This document shows positions 16,788 through 25,189 of a DNA stretch of 64,000 nt, piece after piece; position 1 is the first letter of the stretch; every line of letters begins with the position of its first letter. The stretch covers positions 37,510 to 101,509 of the forward strand of contig DATMZF010000039.1 of the NCBI GenBank assembly GCA_035560555.1. Direction: 5' to 3'. Origin of the DNA: UBA11090 sp035560555 (GTDB lineage Bacteria > Spirochaetota > Spirochaetia > Treponematales > Rectinemataceae). The translations under genes and the position numbers were made by a program. Under the pieces are notes generated by a model, which made no database searches, was not told the origin of the DNA, and saw only the letters and a list, made by a program, of their open reading frames with translations.

Positions 16788-18023
16788 ATGAAAATACGGA
16801 TACAGGATTTGCCACGATCGATTTGGGCGCTCTTCGCCGTGAGGCTCGTCGTCGCGGCAGGCAACTTCATCTTTCCATTCTTGACCCTCATCCTGACGAC
16901 GCGGTTGGGCTGGTCGTCCGACAAGGCCGGCATTTTTCTCACGGCCATGCACGCGGCGGCGCTGCCGGGCGTGTTTTTGGGCGGCAGACTCAGCGATGTT
17001 CTGGGCAGGAAGAGAATAATCATGCTCTGCCAAGCCGTGGCCGTCGTCCTGTTCTTCACGAGCCTCGCGGTCGGATTCGTGCCCATACTCCCCTTTCTCA
17101 TCGCGGCCGCCTCGGTGGCTCTCTCCATGACCTGGCCAGTAATAAACGCCCTCGTGGCCGATCTCGTGCCGGAGCCTGAAACCAGGAAATCGGCGTTCGC
17201 GCTGCTCTATTGGGGCAACAATATCGGCTTTTCACTCGGTCCACTCGCTGCGGGCTTCCTCTTCCACCGCGCGCCTGGCCTCATGTTCCTCGGCAATGGA
17301 ACCGCGCTCTTCATCTCCATTTTCATCATGATGAAATTCATCCCGGATTCCGGCTCGACCGCCGCGATGGCTGGAGACGGCCGAGAAGCAGAAGCTTCCC
17401 GCTCCGGAAGCCTCTGGTCCGTGCTCGTGGAAAGACCCGTCATCATCGCGTTCGCCCTCATCGTGGCCATCATGAATTTCGTCTATAGCCAGAATGGCTT
17501 CAGCCTTCCCCTCTTTCTCAACGCCGCGCTCGGGGAGAAGGGAGCGGAGATTTTCGGGTCGGCCATGACGGTGAATGGCCTCACGGTCGTATTCTGCACG
17601 CTGTTACTATCCAGATTCACCGCGAAGACGCCCGTCCTTGTCGTCATGGCGATCGCCAGCGTCTTATACGCCATAGGATTCGGCATGCTGTCGCTCCCAC
17701 CCAGTTTTCTCCTCGTCATCGTGTCCACGGTGATATGGACCTGGGGGGAAATCCTATCCGCCACCAACATCAATGTCTTTGTCGCCTCCAAGACTCCCGC
17801 GAGCCACCGGGGACGGGTCAATTCGGCGGTGACGGTCATCACGAACCTGGGTTCCCTCTCGGCTCCCGTCATATCTGGCGCGATCATTCATCGAGGCGGC
17901 GCCGGCTCCCTATGGCCCATCGCCTTTTTCATGGGTCTGGGAGCCGCGGCGCTCATGGTACTGTTGGGAGCCTACGAGAGATCCCGCGGCCCCGCCGCGT
18001 CATCCATGAAAACGAGAATATGA
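16788..18023 (+). CDS. Major facilitator superfamily transporter
   Basis: The 411-residue protein has twelve predicted spans with a charged central loop near residues 195-215. The MFS loop 2-3 signature is present as GGRLSDVLGRKR. The closest general type is multidrug or sugar-efflux carriers of the MFS_1 group; substrate unknown. A Shine-Dalgarno (AGGAAG) lies upstream of the ATG. It follows the thymidine-kinase-like gene after a hairpin and converges on alaX. Confidence 0.85.
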   Translation: MKIRIQDLPRSIWALFAVRLVVAAGNFIFPFLTLILTTRLGWSSDKAGIFLTAMHAAALPGVFLGGRLSDVLGRKRIIMLCQAVAVVLFFTSLAVGFVPILPFLIAAASVALSMTWPVINALVADLVPEPETRKSAFALLYWGNNIGFSLGPLAAGFLFHRAPGLMFLGNGTALFISIFIMMKFIPDSGSTAAMAGDGREAEASRSGSLWSVLVERPVIIAFALIVAIMNFVYSQNGFSLPLFLNAALGEKGAEIFGSAMTVNGLTVVFCTLLLSRFTAKTPVLVVMAIASVLYAIGFGMLSLPPSFLLVIVSTVIWTWGEILSATNINVFVASKTPASHRGRVNSAVTVITNLGSLSAPVISGAIIHRGGAGSLWPIAFFMGLGAAALMVLLGAYERSRGPAASSMKTRI

Positions 18024-18045
18024 TCGACGGGTCGAGGAAAAGAAT

Positions 18046-19272
18046 CTAGTTCAGAAGCGAAGCGGCCTTTTCGGCGAAGCGTTCGGCGATTTTCGCCGAT
18101 CCGAAGGTAGCCCTGAAATTATTGGCTCCCCCGCCGCCTCTTCCCCCTAATTCCTGGAGGATAGACTTGAGGACGATGCCCAGGCCGATAGGCTGGGTCC
18201 TTGTTTCGGCCGGCTTCATTATGCAGACGGTTTTGTCGGGCAGGGAAAGGGCTATGACGGCGAATCCACGCGCGGCGCCGGCTTTTACGGTCTCCATGAC
18301 TGCGTCGGTATCCCTGTCGCCATAGCTAAAGCGCAGTATTCGGCGGCCTTCCGGGCCTTCGGTCGGGGAGGTCTGCGGCCCAAGTGCCTTGATCGCCGCG
18401 TCGATCTCCGCGCCGGCCCTTTCGCGAACCAGGTCGTTTCGTTCGCTTTCCAGCGTCCCGCTGCGAAGAAGGACGGATGAAAGCTTGGCCGAGGATTCCT
18501 CGGCCGAAGTCCCCAGGAGTCCCGCGATATCCTTGAGCAGACCGAAGTATTTTCCAAGAAGCGCGATGGCTCTGTCCCCCGCTGCGAAATAAATCCTCGT
18601 GGCGCCTTTGTATTTCTCGGTGGCGAGAATCTTGAAAACGCGGAGTTCGGAGGCGGATGCGACGTGGGTCCCGCAGCACGCCACCCAGTCGTAGCCTTCG
18701 ATTTCGACGATGGTGATTCTGGCTTCGCCAGCCGGAAGCTTCTTGCGTATCGGAAAGGATTGGGCGTCTTCGGGCGGGCAAAAATGCCTGGCGTAGGTAC
18801 GATCGTCGACGATGAATCTCTCCGCCATAGCCTCGATGGTGTCGATCATCGCCGCGTCCAGCGAGGCGCAGGACACGTCGATGGTGCTATAGGCGCCCCC
18901 CAGATGGAAGCCGACCGTATGCACGCCGTATTCCCGCTCGAGAATCGCCGAGAGAAGGTGTTGTCCGGAATGCTGCTGACTGTGGTCCCGCCGCCTCGCC
19001 GCGTCGATCTCCATCGTCACCGTATCGCCCACGGCGAAAGCCGGCTCTCCCTCGACCCTGTGGAGAATGGCCAATCCGTCTTCCTCGACACGAGAGAGCG
19101 CCATTCCCCCCAGCCTTCCCAGATCGCAGGGCTGCCCCCCGCCTTCGGGATAGAATATCGTATGGTCCAGGATTATATCTTTGCTCGAGCCGGAATCGCG
19201 TATTTCCAGGACCTTGGCCTCGCCGCTCACCGCCGAAGGGTGAAGGTAAAATTCCTTGACGGTTTCAGGCAT
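18046..19272 (-). CDS. Alanyl-tRNA editing protein, AlaX-L type (with DHHA1 domain)
   Basis: This trans-editing enzyme would deacylate mischarged Ser- or Gly-tRNA(Ala). It carries the zinc ligands of the AlaRS editing domain: HSGQH (in QQHSGQHLLSA) and the CCGTHV segment. The FYPEGGGQPCDLG motif is near the start. The C-terminal 150 residues form a DHHA1 domain with GGRGGGGANNFRA. At 408 residues it is the long AlaX form, which resembles the AlaRS C-terminal half without a synthetase. Its ATG overlaps the smc stop by 8 bases, so translation is coupled. Confidence 0.88.
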   Translation of the reverse strand: MPETVKEFYLHPSAVSGEAKVLEIRDSGSSKDIILDHTIFYPEGGGQPCDLGRLGGMALSRVEEDGLAILHRVEGEPAFAVGDTVTMEIDAARRRDHSQQHSGQHLLSAILEREYGVHTVGFHLGGAYSTIDVSCASLDAAMIDTIEAMAERFIVDDRTYARHFCPPEDAQSFPIRKKLPAGEARITIVEIEGYDWVACCGTHVASASELRVFKILATEKYKGATRIYFAAGDRAIALLGKYFGLLKDIAGLLGTSAEESSAKLSSVLLRSGTLESERNDLVRERAGAEIDAAIKALGPQTSPTEGPEGRRILRFSYGDRDTDAVMETVKAGAARGFAVIALSLPDKTVCIMKPAETRTQPIGLGIVLKSILQELGGRGGGGANNFRATFGSAKIAERFAEKAASLLN

Positions 19273-22183
19273 CGGTCGCCTCTTTTTTTTCGCCCGGCGA
19301 GGGGGCGAGCTCCCTTCCAGCCTCGAACTCGACGTCCTCGTCCTCGATTTTTTCGCCTAGGGGCATCATGACGAGGGAGGCCTCGCCCGCCTGGTGGTGC
19401 TCGAGCTTGACGGCGATGGCCTTCGTTATGCCCGATTCCTCCATGGTGACGCCGAGAAGGGTATCCGCGCCGCTCACCGTCTTCTTGTTGTGCGAAATCA
19501 CGATGAACTGGCTCGTCCGGGAGAATTCGCGCAGGAGATTGATGAAGCGTATGACGTTGGCCTCGTCGAGGGCGGCGTCTATCTCATCCAGGAAACAGAA
19601 GGGCGAGGGCTTCACCATATAAGTGGCGAAGAGGAGGGCGATGGCCGTGAGCGTCTTTTCGCCTCCCGATAGAAGGGAGATTGCCTCCAGCTTCTTCCCG
19701 GGCGGCTGCGCGAGAATTTCAATGCCCGACTCGAGAATGTGGTCGGGGTCGGAGAGTCGCAGCTCCGCCCTTCCCCCGCCGAAAAGCCTTCTGAACATAT
19801 TGTGGAAATTTTTCTTTATCTTGTTGTATGTCTCGAGGAAAAGTTCGGCGCTCTCGTTGCGTATTTCGTCGGTTATCTGCCTGAGATCGTCCCTCGCTTT
19901 CTGAAGGTCGGCCATCTGCCCCGAAAGGAAATCGTAGCGTTCCTTGACTTCCTTGTACTCCTCCGGCGCCATGAGGTTGACCGATCCCAGATCCTTGAGC
20001 TTGCCGCGATAGGTCGACAGCTCATCGCGCAGCGTCGAAAGAGGCGTCCTGAGCTCGAACATCCTCTCCTCGAACTCGGACAGGTCGCGCGAATACAACT
20101 CGAGGAAGTTCTCGCGGATGTTTTTTATCTCCGTCTCGCTCTGCGCGATCGAGAGATGGATAGTCTCCAGCTCGGTCTGGACCGACTGCATCTTGTCGGC
20201 GAGGCGCGTCGAATCCTTCTTCCGCTGGACGAGATCGGAGTTCTTGAAGGCAATTCCCTTCTCGAGCGAATCCATCTCCATGGCCAGCTTCTTGCCCTTG
20301 GTGTCGAACTCGGCCAGTTCCGAATCGATTTCGGAGAGCTCCTCGCCCATCTCCCCGAGTCTGCGGGTTTCGGAGAATATTTCCGTTTCCTGTTCTCGCA
20401 GGCTCGCTTCCTGGCCCGCGATCTCCCTTCTGAACACGGCGAGGGCGTCCTGCGCGCCCGACATCTGCGTCTGCAACTTGGTCTTTCCGAGGCGCGCTTC
20501 CTCCAGGGTCCTGCGATAGGTGTCGATCTTCGCGGCGAGCTGCTTGTTTTCGGCGCCGAGCTCATCGATGGTAGCCTTGTGGGTTCCGATCCTCTCGACG
20601 CTCGCCGCGATGGACGCGTCGACCGATCTCTTCTTCGTGATGATGCCTTCGGGCGAGAGGAATTCATCCAGGAAAGAGGGGGTTGTCTTCTTATAGAAGG
20701 AAAATTTCTCGGCCAATTCGGCGAGCGACCGCGACGCTCCGCCCAGATCCTCGACAACTTTGAGCACCGTGTCTATGAAATCGGCCGCGCCCTTTCCCTC
20801 ATAAGCCAGGGAACGCTTCACGTCGGCGAGGAGAGTCGCCCTGCTTTCGAAGCGCGTCCTGATCCTGTCGATGAGAGCCTGTATCTCCGATTCCAAGGTA
20901 TGTCTTTCGGCCGACGAATACCCAATCTCCTTGAGGCGGGAATCGAGCTGCTGGACGATCGTTTCGGTGATATCGTCGAGGGCGAGACGGGCGGCGGCGA
21001 CTTCTTCCTCGATCCGCTGGATCGAGACGCCGCATTTAGCCGCTTCCTCGTCGTTGCTCCGCAAGGCCAGGCTTGCCGCCTTGATGCCGGATTCGAACTC
21101 CTCGATGTGCTTCTCGGTTTCCTTCAGCCGGGTCTTGTAGTCCGAAAGCTCGGCTTCCTTGTCGGCTTCCTCGTCGCGCAGCGCCGCTATCTTGTCCTTG
21201 ATGCTTCGGGACCTGAGCTCGAGCTGGTCGATCTTGGACTTTATCTCTCGAATCCTGTCAACGATGAGGCTCTTGTGTTTTTCGGCCCCGTTTTTCTCCA
21301 CTGCCAGGCCGTAGAGGCTCTTCTGCATCTCGACGAGTTGCGATTCCATCTCATTGACAAGATCCAGGCTTTCGGACATGGAGGCGGTCAGGGCTTCGGA
21401 TTCGGCCTTGATCTTCTCCCTCTCCTGTTTCTTCGCCGCGAATTCCTCGTCCCGCTTGTCCTTGTCCCTGATGAACTGCCTGAGCCTGAGGAGATAGACA
21501 TCGCGCTCCACGTCGAAGACTTTATCCTTGAGCACGCGGAAGGAGACAGTTTTCTCGGCTTGGTGCTTCAGGCTGTCGTGGGAGCGCTTCACCTCGGCGA
21601 GAACGGCCTCTATCTGCTTCATGTTCTCTTCGGTGCGCTCGAGCTTCGTCTCGGCTTCCCTGACCCTCACCTTGTGCTTGGTGATGCCGGCGGCTTCCTC
21701 GAAGAGATAGCGCCTGTCCTCGGGTTTGGAGGAGAGGATCTGGTCGATCTTGCCCTGCTCCATCACCGAATAGGCGGATTTTCCTATGCCCGTGTCCCAG
21801 AAAAGCTCCCTGACTTCCTTGAGCTTGGCGAGTTTGCCGTTGATATAGTATTCGCTCTCGCCCGATCGGTAGAGCCTTCTCTTTATCGCCACTTCGGGCA
21901 CATCGAGAGGCAGGGTGCCCGCTTCATTGGAGATGGTGATGGTCACTTCGGCCACCGAGAGGGGTTTTCGGCTTTCGGTCCCATTGAAGATGATGTCTTC
22001 CATGGATTCCGCCCTCAGGCTCCTGGCGGATTGTTCGCCCACTACCCACTTTATGGCGTCGACCACATTCGACTTTCCGCAGCCGTTGGGGCCGAGAAGG
22101 GCGGAGATGCCATCTGAAAACTCTATCTTCGTACGGTCCGCGAAGGATTTAAAACCGAAAATTTCAAGGCTTTTTAGAAACAA
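19265..22183 (-). CDS. smc: Chromosome segregation/condensin ATPase Smc, short form lacking a recognisable hinge
   Basis: Walker A GPNGCGKSN (residues 31-39), the Q-loop region and the C-terminal signature LLSGGEKTLTAIALL with Walker B FLDEIDAALD define an SMC ATPase. Two coiled-coil arms run at about 170-455 and 516-770. The 972 residues are about 200 fewer than in most bacterial Smc. The centre (about 456-515) lacks the glycine-rich hinge domain normally used for dimerisation. The start codon is TTG with AAGGA 7 bases upstream. It is the first gene of an smc-alaX pair. Confidence 0.88.
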   Translation of the reverse strand: MFLKSLEIFGFKSFADRTKIEFSDGISALLGPNGCGKSNVVDAIKWVVGEQSARSLRAESMEDIIFNGTESRKPLSVAEVTITISNEAGTLPLDVPEVAIKRRLYRSGESEYYINGKLAKLKEVRELFWDTGIGKSAYSVMEQGKIDQILSSKPEDRRYLFEEAAGITKHKVRVREAETKLERTEENMKQIEAVLAEVKRSHDSLKHQAEKTVSFRVLKDKVFDVERDVYLLRLRQFIRDKDKRDEEFAAKKQEREKIKAESEALTASMSESLDLVNEMESQLVEMQKSLYGLAVEKNGAEKHKSLIVDRIREIKSKIDQLELRSRSIKDKIAALRDEEADKEAELSDYKTRLKETEKHIEEFESGIKAASLALRSNDEEAAKCGVSIQRIEEEVAAARLALDDITETIVQQLDSRLKEIGYSSAERHTLESEIQALIDRIRTRFESRATLLADVKRSLAYEGKGAADFIDTVLKVVEDLGGASRSLAELAEKFSFYKKTTPSFLDEFLSPEGIITKKRSVDASIAASVERIGTHKATIDELGAENKQLAAKIDTYRRTLEEARLGKTKLQTQMSGAQDALAVFRREIAGQEASLREQETEIFSETRRLGEMGEELSEIDSELAEFDTKGKKLAMEMDSLEKGIAFKNSDLVQRKKDSTRLADKMQSVQTELETIHLSIAQSETEIKNIRENFLELYSRDLSEFEERMFELRTPLSTLRDELSTYRGKLKDLGSVNLMAPEEYKEVKERYDFLSGQMADLQKARDDLRQITDEIRNESAELFLETYNKIKKNFHNMFRRLFGGGRAELRLSDPDHILESGIEILAQPPGKKLEAISLLSGGEKTLTAIALLFATYMVKPSPFCFLDEIDAALDEANVIRFINLLREFSRTSQFIVISHNKKTVSGADTLLGVTMEESGITKAIAVKLEHHQAGEASLVMMPLGEKIEDEDVEFEAGRELAPSPGEKKEATDA

Positions 22184-22264
22184 CGCTGATTCCTTTGCTA
22201 GGCTATGCCCATCGAAAGACTATCATGCATGGCCGTGAAACCGCAAGACAATGCCCTCGCGGGG

Positions 22265-22314
22265 AAAAAAACGCCCTCCAGGTTTCCGACCTGAAGATCG
22301 AAAGCCTGAAGGGC
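22265..22314 (-). terminator. Intrinsic terminator of the HTH-EIIA gene
   Basis: On the minus strand a long imperfect stem of about 19 pairs with three mismatches (arms 22314-22296 and 22291-22273) is followed by a seven-T run (22271-22265). It lies just past the stop of the gene at 22343. Confidence 0.85.
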
Positions 22315-22342
22315 ATATTGTCGCTGGATGCTGACGGTCGAC

Positions 22343-22996
22343 TTACTCGTCCTGCTTGATGAGGAGGTCGTAGACTTCCTGGGGCGTGGAGCAAGCGAGG
22401 AGCGAGTCCCTAAGCTCCGCGGCCTTAAGGCGCGCCGAGAAGAAGGAGAGCGTCTGAAGGTAGTAGGCGTGCTGGTTGTACGCGGCGGCTATCATGAAGA
22501 GCAGTCGCACGGGAACATCGTCGAGAGACTGGAAGTCCGTTATGTCGCACTTGGAAACGCCCACCGAAACGACGAGGTCGGTGACCGAGGAGAGCCGCAC
22601 ATGGGGGATGGCGATGCCTCTTCCGATAGCCGTGCTCATCAAGTCTTCGCGCCTCAGAATTTCGGCGATCAGATCCTGTTTGTTCTTGATCTGCGGAGCC
22701 GTGGAGAGGTTTTCGGCGAGAGCGATGAGGGCATCGCGCTTTCTGGAATAATTAAGAAACAAAACCCTGTTGGGGGCGATAATATTCTGGATCTGTATCG
22801 AACCGATGAGGCCAGCTGGCCGGTTTGAGGAGAGTCTTTCATTTACCCAGCGTTCGATATCGCTTTTCTTGAATCTCCAGACCGTACCGATTTTGCCTGA
22901 AGGTATCTCGCCTTTCTGCGCCCAGTCGTAAACAGTTCTTTCTGATACGCGGAGGTACCTGGCAACCTCTTCAATGGTCAGGATGTCATCATCCAT
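22343..22996 (-). CDS. EIIA-Ntr-type PTS protein fused to an excisionase-like DNA-binding domain
   Basis: Residues 1-55 form a MerR/excisionase-type helix-turn-helix (LTIEEVARYLRVSERTVYDW, then WRFKKSDIERWV). Residues 70-215 are a PTS EIIA domain of the fructose/nitrogen family, with the phosphorylatable His in GRGIAIPHVR. The protein is probably a regulator whose DNA binding answers to PTS phosphorylation state, not a sugar importer; that is inference. A second, plain EIIA-Ntr is encoded at 49791. The upstream region holds a TTGACA-N5-TGTCAA palindrome (23045-23061), and AGGGGG serves as ribosome site. Confidence 0.9.
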   Translation of the reverse strand: MDDDILTIEEVARYLRVSERTVYDWAQKGEIPSGKIGTVWRFKKSDIERWVNERLSSNRPAGLIGSIQIQNIIAPNRVLFLNYSRKRDALIALAENLSTAPQIKNKQDLIAEILRREDLMSTAIGRGIAIPHVRLSSVTDLVVSVGVSKCDITDFQSLDDVPVRLLFMIAAAYNQHAYYLQTLSFFSARLKAAELRDSLLACSTPQEVYDLLIKQDE

Positions 22997-23044
22997 GCGA
23001 AAAACCCCCTATCTTTAGAATCTGATACCATATTATTGAATCCA

Positions 23045-23061
23045 TTGACACCTTCTGTCAA
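23045..23061. promoter_or_regulatory. 17-base palindrome upstream of the HTH-EIIA gene
   Basis: TTGACA and TGTCAA flank CCTTC symmetrically. On the minus strand one half can act as a -35 box, with AT-rich -10 candidates near 23030-23038. It may be both promoter element and operator, conceivably for the HTH-EIIA protein itself. Confidence 0.35.
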
Positions 23062-23083
23062 GTAATACATTTAGAAAACCATT

Positions 23084-23842
23084 TTAGGCGAGATGCTTTA
23101 TCGCTTCCCTGATCTTTTCGGGGTCGAACCCCTGCCTTTTCAATGTTCGATAAAGCGTGTCGCTGAAGTTTTCGTTCAGCTTTAGGCCCTTTTTTTCCCA
23201 TACGGCCGCGAGGCGGGCATGCTCCTTGACCGCTGCGCGGGCGAGGGCGCGGCTGAAATCGATATCCTCGAGGGCGGAGCGGATCGCGCCCTCGCCCTGG
23301 CCGCGAGAGCGAAGCTCGGCGGCCAGGAGCGCCGGGCCGCAGGCCCGGCGCTCCGCGCGCCCCCTCGCCCACGCGCGCGCGTACCGCTCGTCGTCCAGGA
23401 TCCTCTCTTCACGCAGACTCCCGATCACGGTCGCGACCGTTTTCCTCGAAAAGCCCCTGGAGGCCAGCTTCGCCGAAAGCCCCGCGCTCGACTGTTCGGC
23501 CCTGGCGCAGAGTTCCAGCGCCTTCCGCCTGGCCTTCAGCTCTTCGTCCCTCGACGCGAGGAATAGGTAGAGATCGTCTTCCTCAGAGAATTCGACTCCT
23601 ATCCTCGGTATTCTTTCCAGAAAAGCGCGCCGGCCGGGGCCGTCATCGAAGACAAAGCTGTCGCTGATGCCAGATCCATTATCCATGTCGAGGCCCGCTC
23701 CGGCTTCGCCGCCCGGCGCCGCTCCGGCAAGGATATCGGCGAGTTCATCGACGCGAGAAAGCGGCAGAAAAAAAGAAATGCCCCCGGTAACGACGAAGGT
23801 CGGATTACCGGAGGCATCAAAACGTACGGATTCAATCCGCAC
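23084..23842 (-). CDS. recX: RecX family regulatory protein
   Basis: RecX proteins bind RecA filaments and restrain recombination. The helical repeats are visible from about residue 105, with GLSAKLASRGFS and the family signature ILDDERYARAWARGR, and end in GFDPEKIREAIKHL. The 252 residues include about 100 extra N-terminal residues with no recognised domain. The start is GTG (MRIESVRF). It follows rpsI by 15 bases, so it is probably read from the ribosomal transcript; recA is not adjacent. Confidence 0.87.
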   Translation of the reverse strand: MRIESVRFDASGNPTFVVTGGISFFLPLSRVDELADILAGAAPGGEAGAGLDMDNGSGISDSFVFDDGPGRRAFLERIPRIGVEFSEEDDLYLFLASRDEELKARRKALELCARAEQSSAGLSAKLASRGFSRKTVATVIGSLREERILDDERYARAWARGRAERRACGPALLAAELRSRGQGEGAIRSALEDIDFSRALARAAVKEHARLAAVWEKKGLKLNENFSDTLYRTLKRQGFDPEKIREAIKHLA

Positions 23843-23857
23843 AATAAAATATCTCTT

Positions 23858-24250
23858 TTAGCGCTTGGAGAACTGGAACCTTCTGCGCGCTCCCCTCTGG
23901 CCGTACTTCTTGCGCTCGACCATTCTGGAATCACGCGTCAGAAGACCGTTCGCGCGCAACGTCGCGTGGTTGGAGGGATCCACCTGATCGAGGGCCCTGG
24001 CGATTCCATGCGAACAGGCGCCAGCCTGACCATTGACCCCGCCGCCGACGACGCTGATCACGATATCGTATTTATTTTCGCTGGCGGTGACGACGAGGGG
24101 TTTCCTCGCCGCGGCCAGAAGCTCAGCCACCTTAAAGTACTGGGTCGCGTCCACTTCGTTTACCGTCAGCTTGCCGGTTCCCTCACGGAGGAACACGCGA
24201 GCGACAGCGCATTTTCTTCTGCCAGTGCCGATTCCAAGATTCCTAACCAT
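23858..24250 (-). CDS. rpsI: 30S ribosomal protein S9
   Basis: The 130-residue protein has the S9 features GTGRRKCAVARVFLREG, GGGVNGQAGACSHGIARAL and the conserved basic tail ending QFSKR, which reaches the P site. A good Shine-Dalgarno (AAGGGGA) precedes the ATG. It follows rplM by 16 bases in the near-universal L13-S9 order. Confidence 0.97.
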   Translation of the reverse strand: MVRNLGIGTGRRKCAVARVFLREGTGKLTVNEVDATQYFKVAELLAAARKPLVVTASENKYDIVISVVGGGVNGQAGACSHGIARALDQVDPSNHATLRANGLLTRDSRMVERKKYGQRGARRRFQFSKR

Positions 24251-24266
24251 TAAAATTCCCCTTCCC

Positions 24267-24695
24267 TTACAGGTCTATGGCAACCGGTGCCTGAGCCACG
24301 TGCGGATGCTGAGAACCAGCATAGATCTTCATGTTTTTATAGAGTTTTCGACCTAAGGGGCCCTTGGGAAGCATCCCTTTTATGGCCAGCTCGAGCGGTT
24401 CGATGGGATTGCGCTCGATGAGCTCGCGGAACGTAAAATCCTTGAGTCCGCCGGGATAGCCCGAGTGCCTGTAGTACATCTTATTCTGGCGCTTCCTTCC
24501 GGAGATCGCCACTTTTTCGGCGTTCAGGACTACGACAAAATCCCCAGTTTCCTGGCTCGGTGTATAGGTCGGCTTGTTCTTGCCGCGGAGTACGTAGGCG
24601 ACTTTGGCGGCGACACGACCGAGGGGTTTGCCCTCTGCGTCGATCACGTACCACTTGCGCTCGGCAGTAGCGGAAGTTACGAAAATGGTCTTCAT
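24267..24695 (-). CDS. rplM: 50S ribosomal protein L13
   Basis: At 142 residues this is the canonical length. KWYVIDAEGKPLGRVAAKVA, GDFVVVLNAEKV and GMLPKGPLGR are family hallmarks. A TTG three bases earlier is in frame, but the ATG at 24695 gives the normal N-terminus. It is the first gene of the rplM-rpsI-recX operon. Confidence 0.97.
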   Translation of the reverse strand: MKTIFVTSATAERKWYVIDAEGKPLGRVAAKVAYVLRGKNKPTYTPSQETGDFVVVLNAEKVAISGRKRQNKMYYRHSGYPGGLKDFTFRELIERNPIEPLELAIKGMLPKGPLGRKLYKNMKIYAGSQHPHVAQAPVAIDL

Positions 24696-24744
24696 CAATG
24701 TATACCTTCACCTTATCGTGTAATTTTCACAAAATGCGCGTGGC

Positions 24745-24773
24745 ATAATCCCACATTATAGTAAATGTGTCAA
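24745..24773 (-). promoter_or_regulatory. Probable promoter of rplM-rpsI-recX
   Basis: On the minus strand TTGACA (24773-24768) is followed after 17 bases by GATTAT (24750-24745), about 50 bases before the rplM start. A closer TATAAT to the -35 has the wrong spacing. Confidence 0.5.
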
Positions 24774-24806
24774 GCTCTCTTCATCTTCGCGAGGCGCGAC
24801 GAGGAA

Positions 24807-25052
24807 TTACTCTTTCTTGGCCTCGACTTTTTCCTCGGTCTTCTCTTCTTCTTTTTCTTCCTTCTCGGCTTCTTTCTTGTCCTTGATATCGGCCACACCG
24901 ATGAGGATCGCCACGGCGCCGATCAGCACGGCGATAACGGGAATGGATCCCCTCAGGAATGCCAGGACATCGCCCCACCAACCAAGGACACCGGGCAAAC
25001 ACATGAGGACGGCCACTACCACCAGCGCGACACCTACAGCAAGCGCTACCAT
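24807..25052 (-). CDS. Small membrane protein with Lys/Glu-rich tail
   Basis: The 81-residue protein has two hydrophobic spans (residues 1-20 and 28-52) and a tail from about 55 made almost only of Lys, Glu and Asp (KDKKEAEKEEKEEEKTEEK). No family recognised. ATG 25052 has an ideal AAGGAG; the longer frame upstream lacks a ribosome site. Its tail suggests a cytoplasmic polyelectrolyte or coiled coil, but function is unknown. Confidence 0.65.
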   Translation of the reverse strand: MVALAVGVALVVVAVLMCLPGVLGWWGDVLAFLRGSIPVIAVLIGAVAILIGVADIKDKKEAEKEEKEEEKTEEKVEAKKE

Positions 25053-25153
25053 GTAATTCTCCTTATTTTTTCTCGTCAAGTTCGATATGAAACATGTGGC
25101 AAGTCGGTTGCAGTATAGCAAGGCATCGCAGGCTTTGCAACGATTTTCGGCTG

Positions 25154-25182
25154 TTGCCATTCCCCGGCTTTGCGGCTATAAA
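25154..25182 (+). promoter_or_regulatory. Promoter of the RNase II family gene, adjoining its start codon
   Basis: TTGCCA (25154-25159), a 17-base spacer and TATAAA (25177-25182) end 7 bases before the ATG at 25190. Transcription would begin at or next to the start codon. Confidence 0.6.
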
Positions 25183-25189
25183 GAATTCC

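Noticed and set aside
19739..22117. A 792-codon open frame on the plus strand
   Set aside because: It is antisense to smc along its whole length. High GC and biased codon use in smc leave the opposite frame open.
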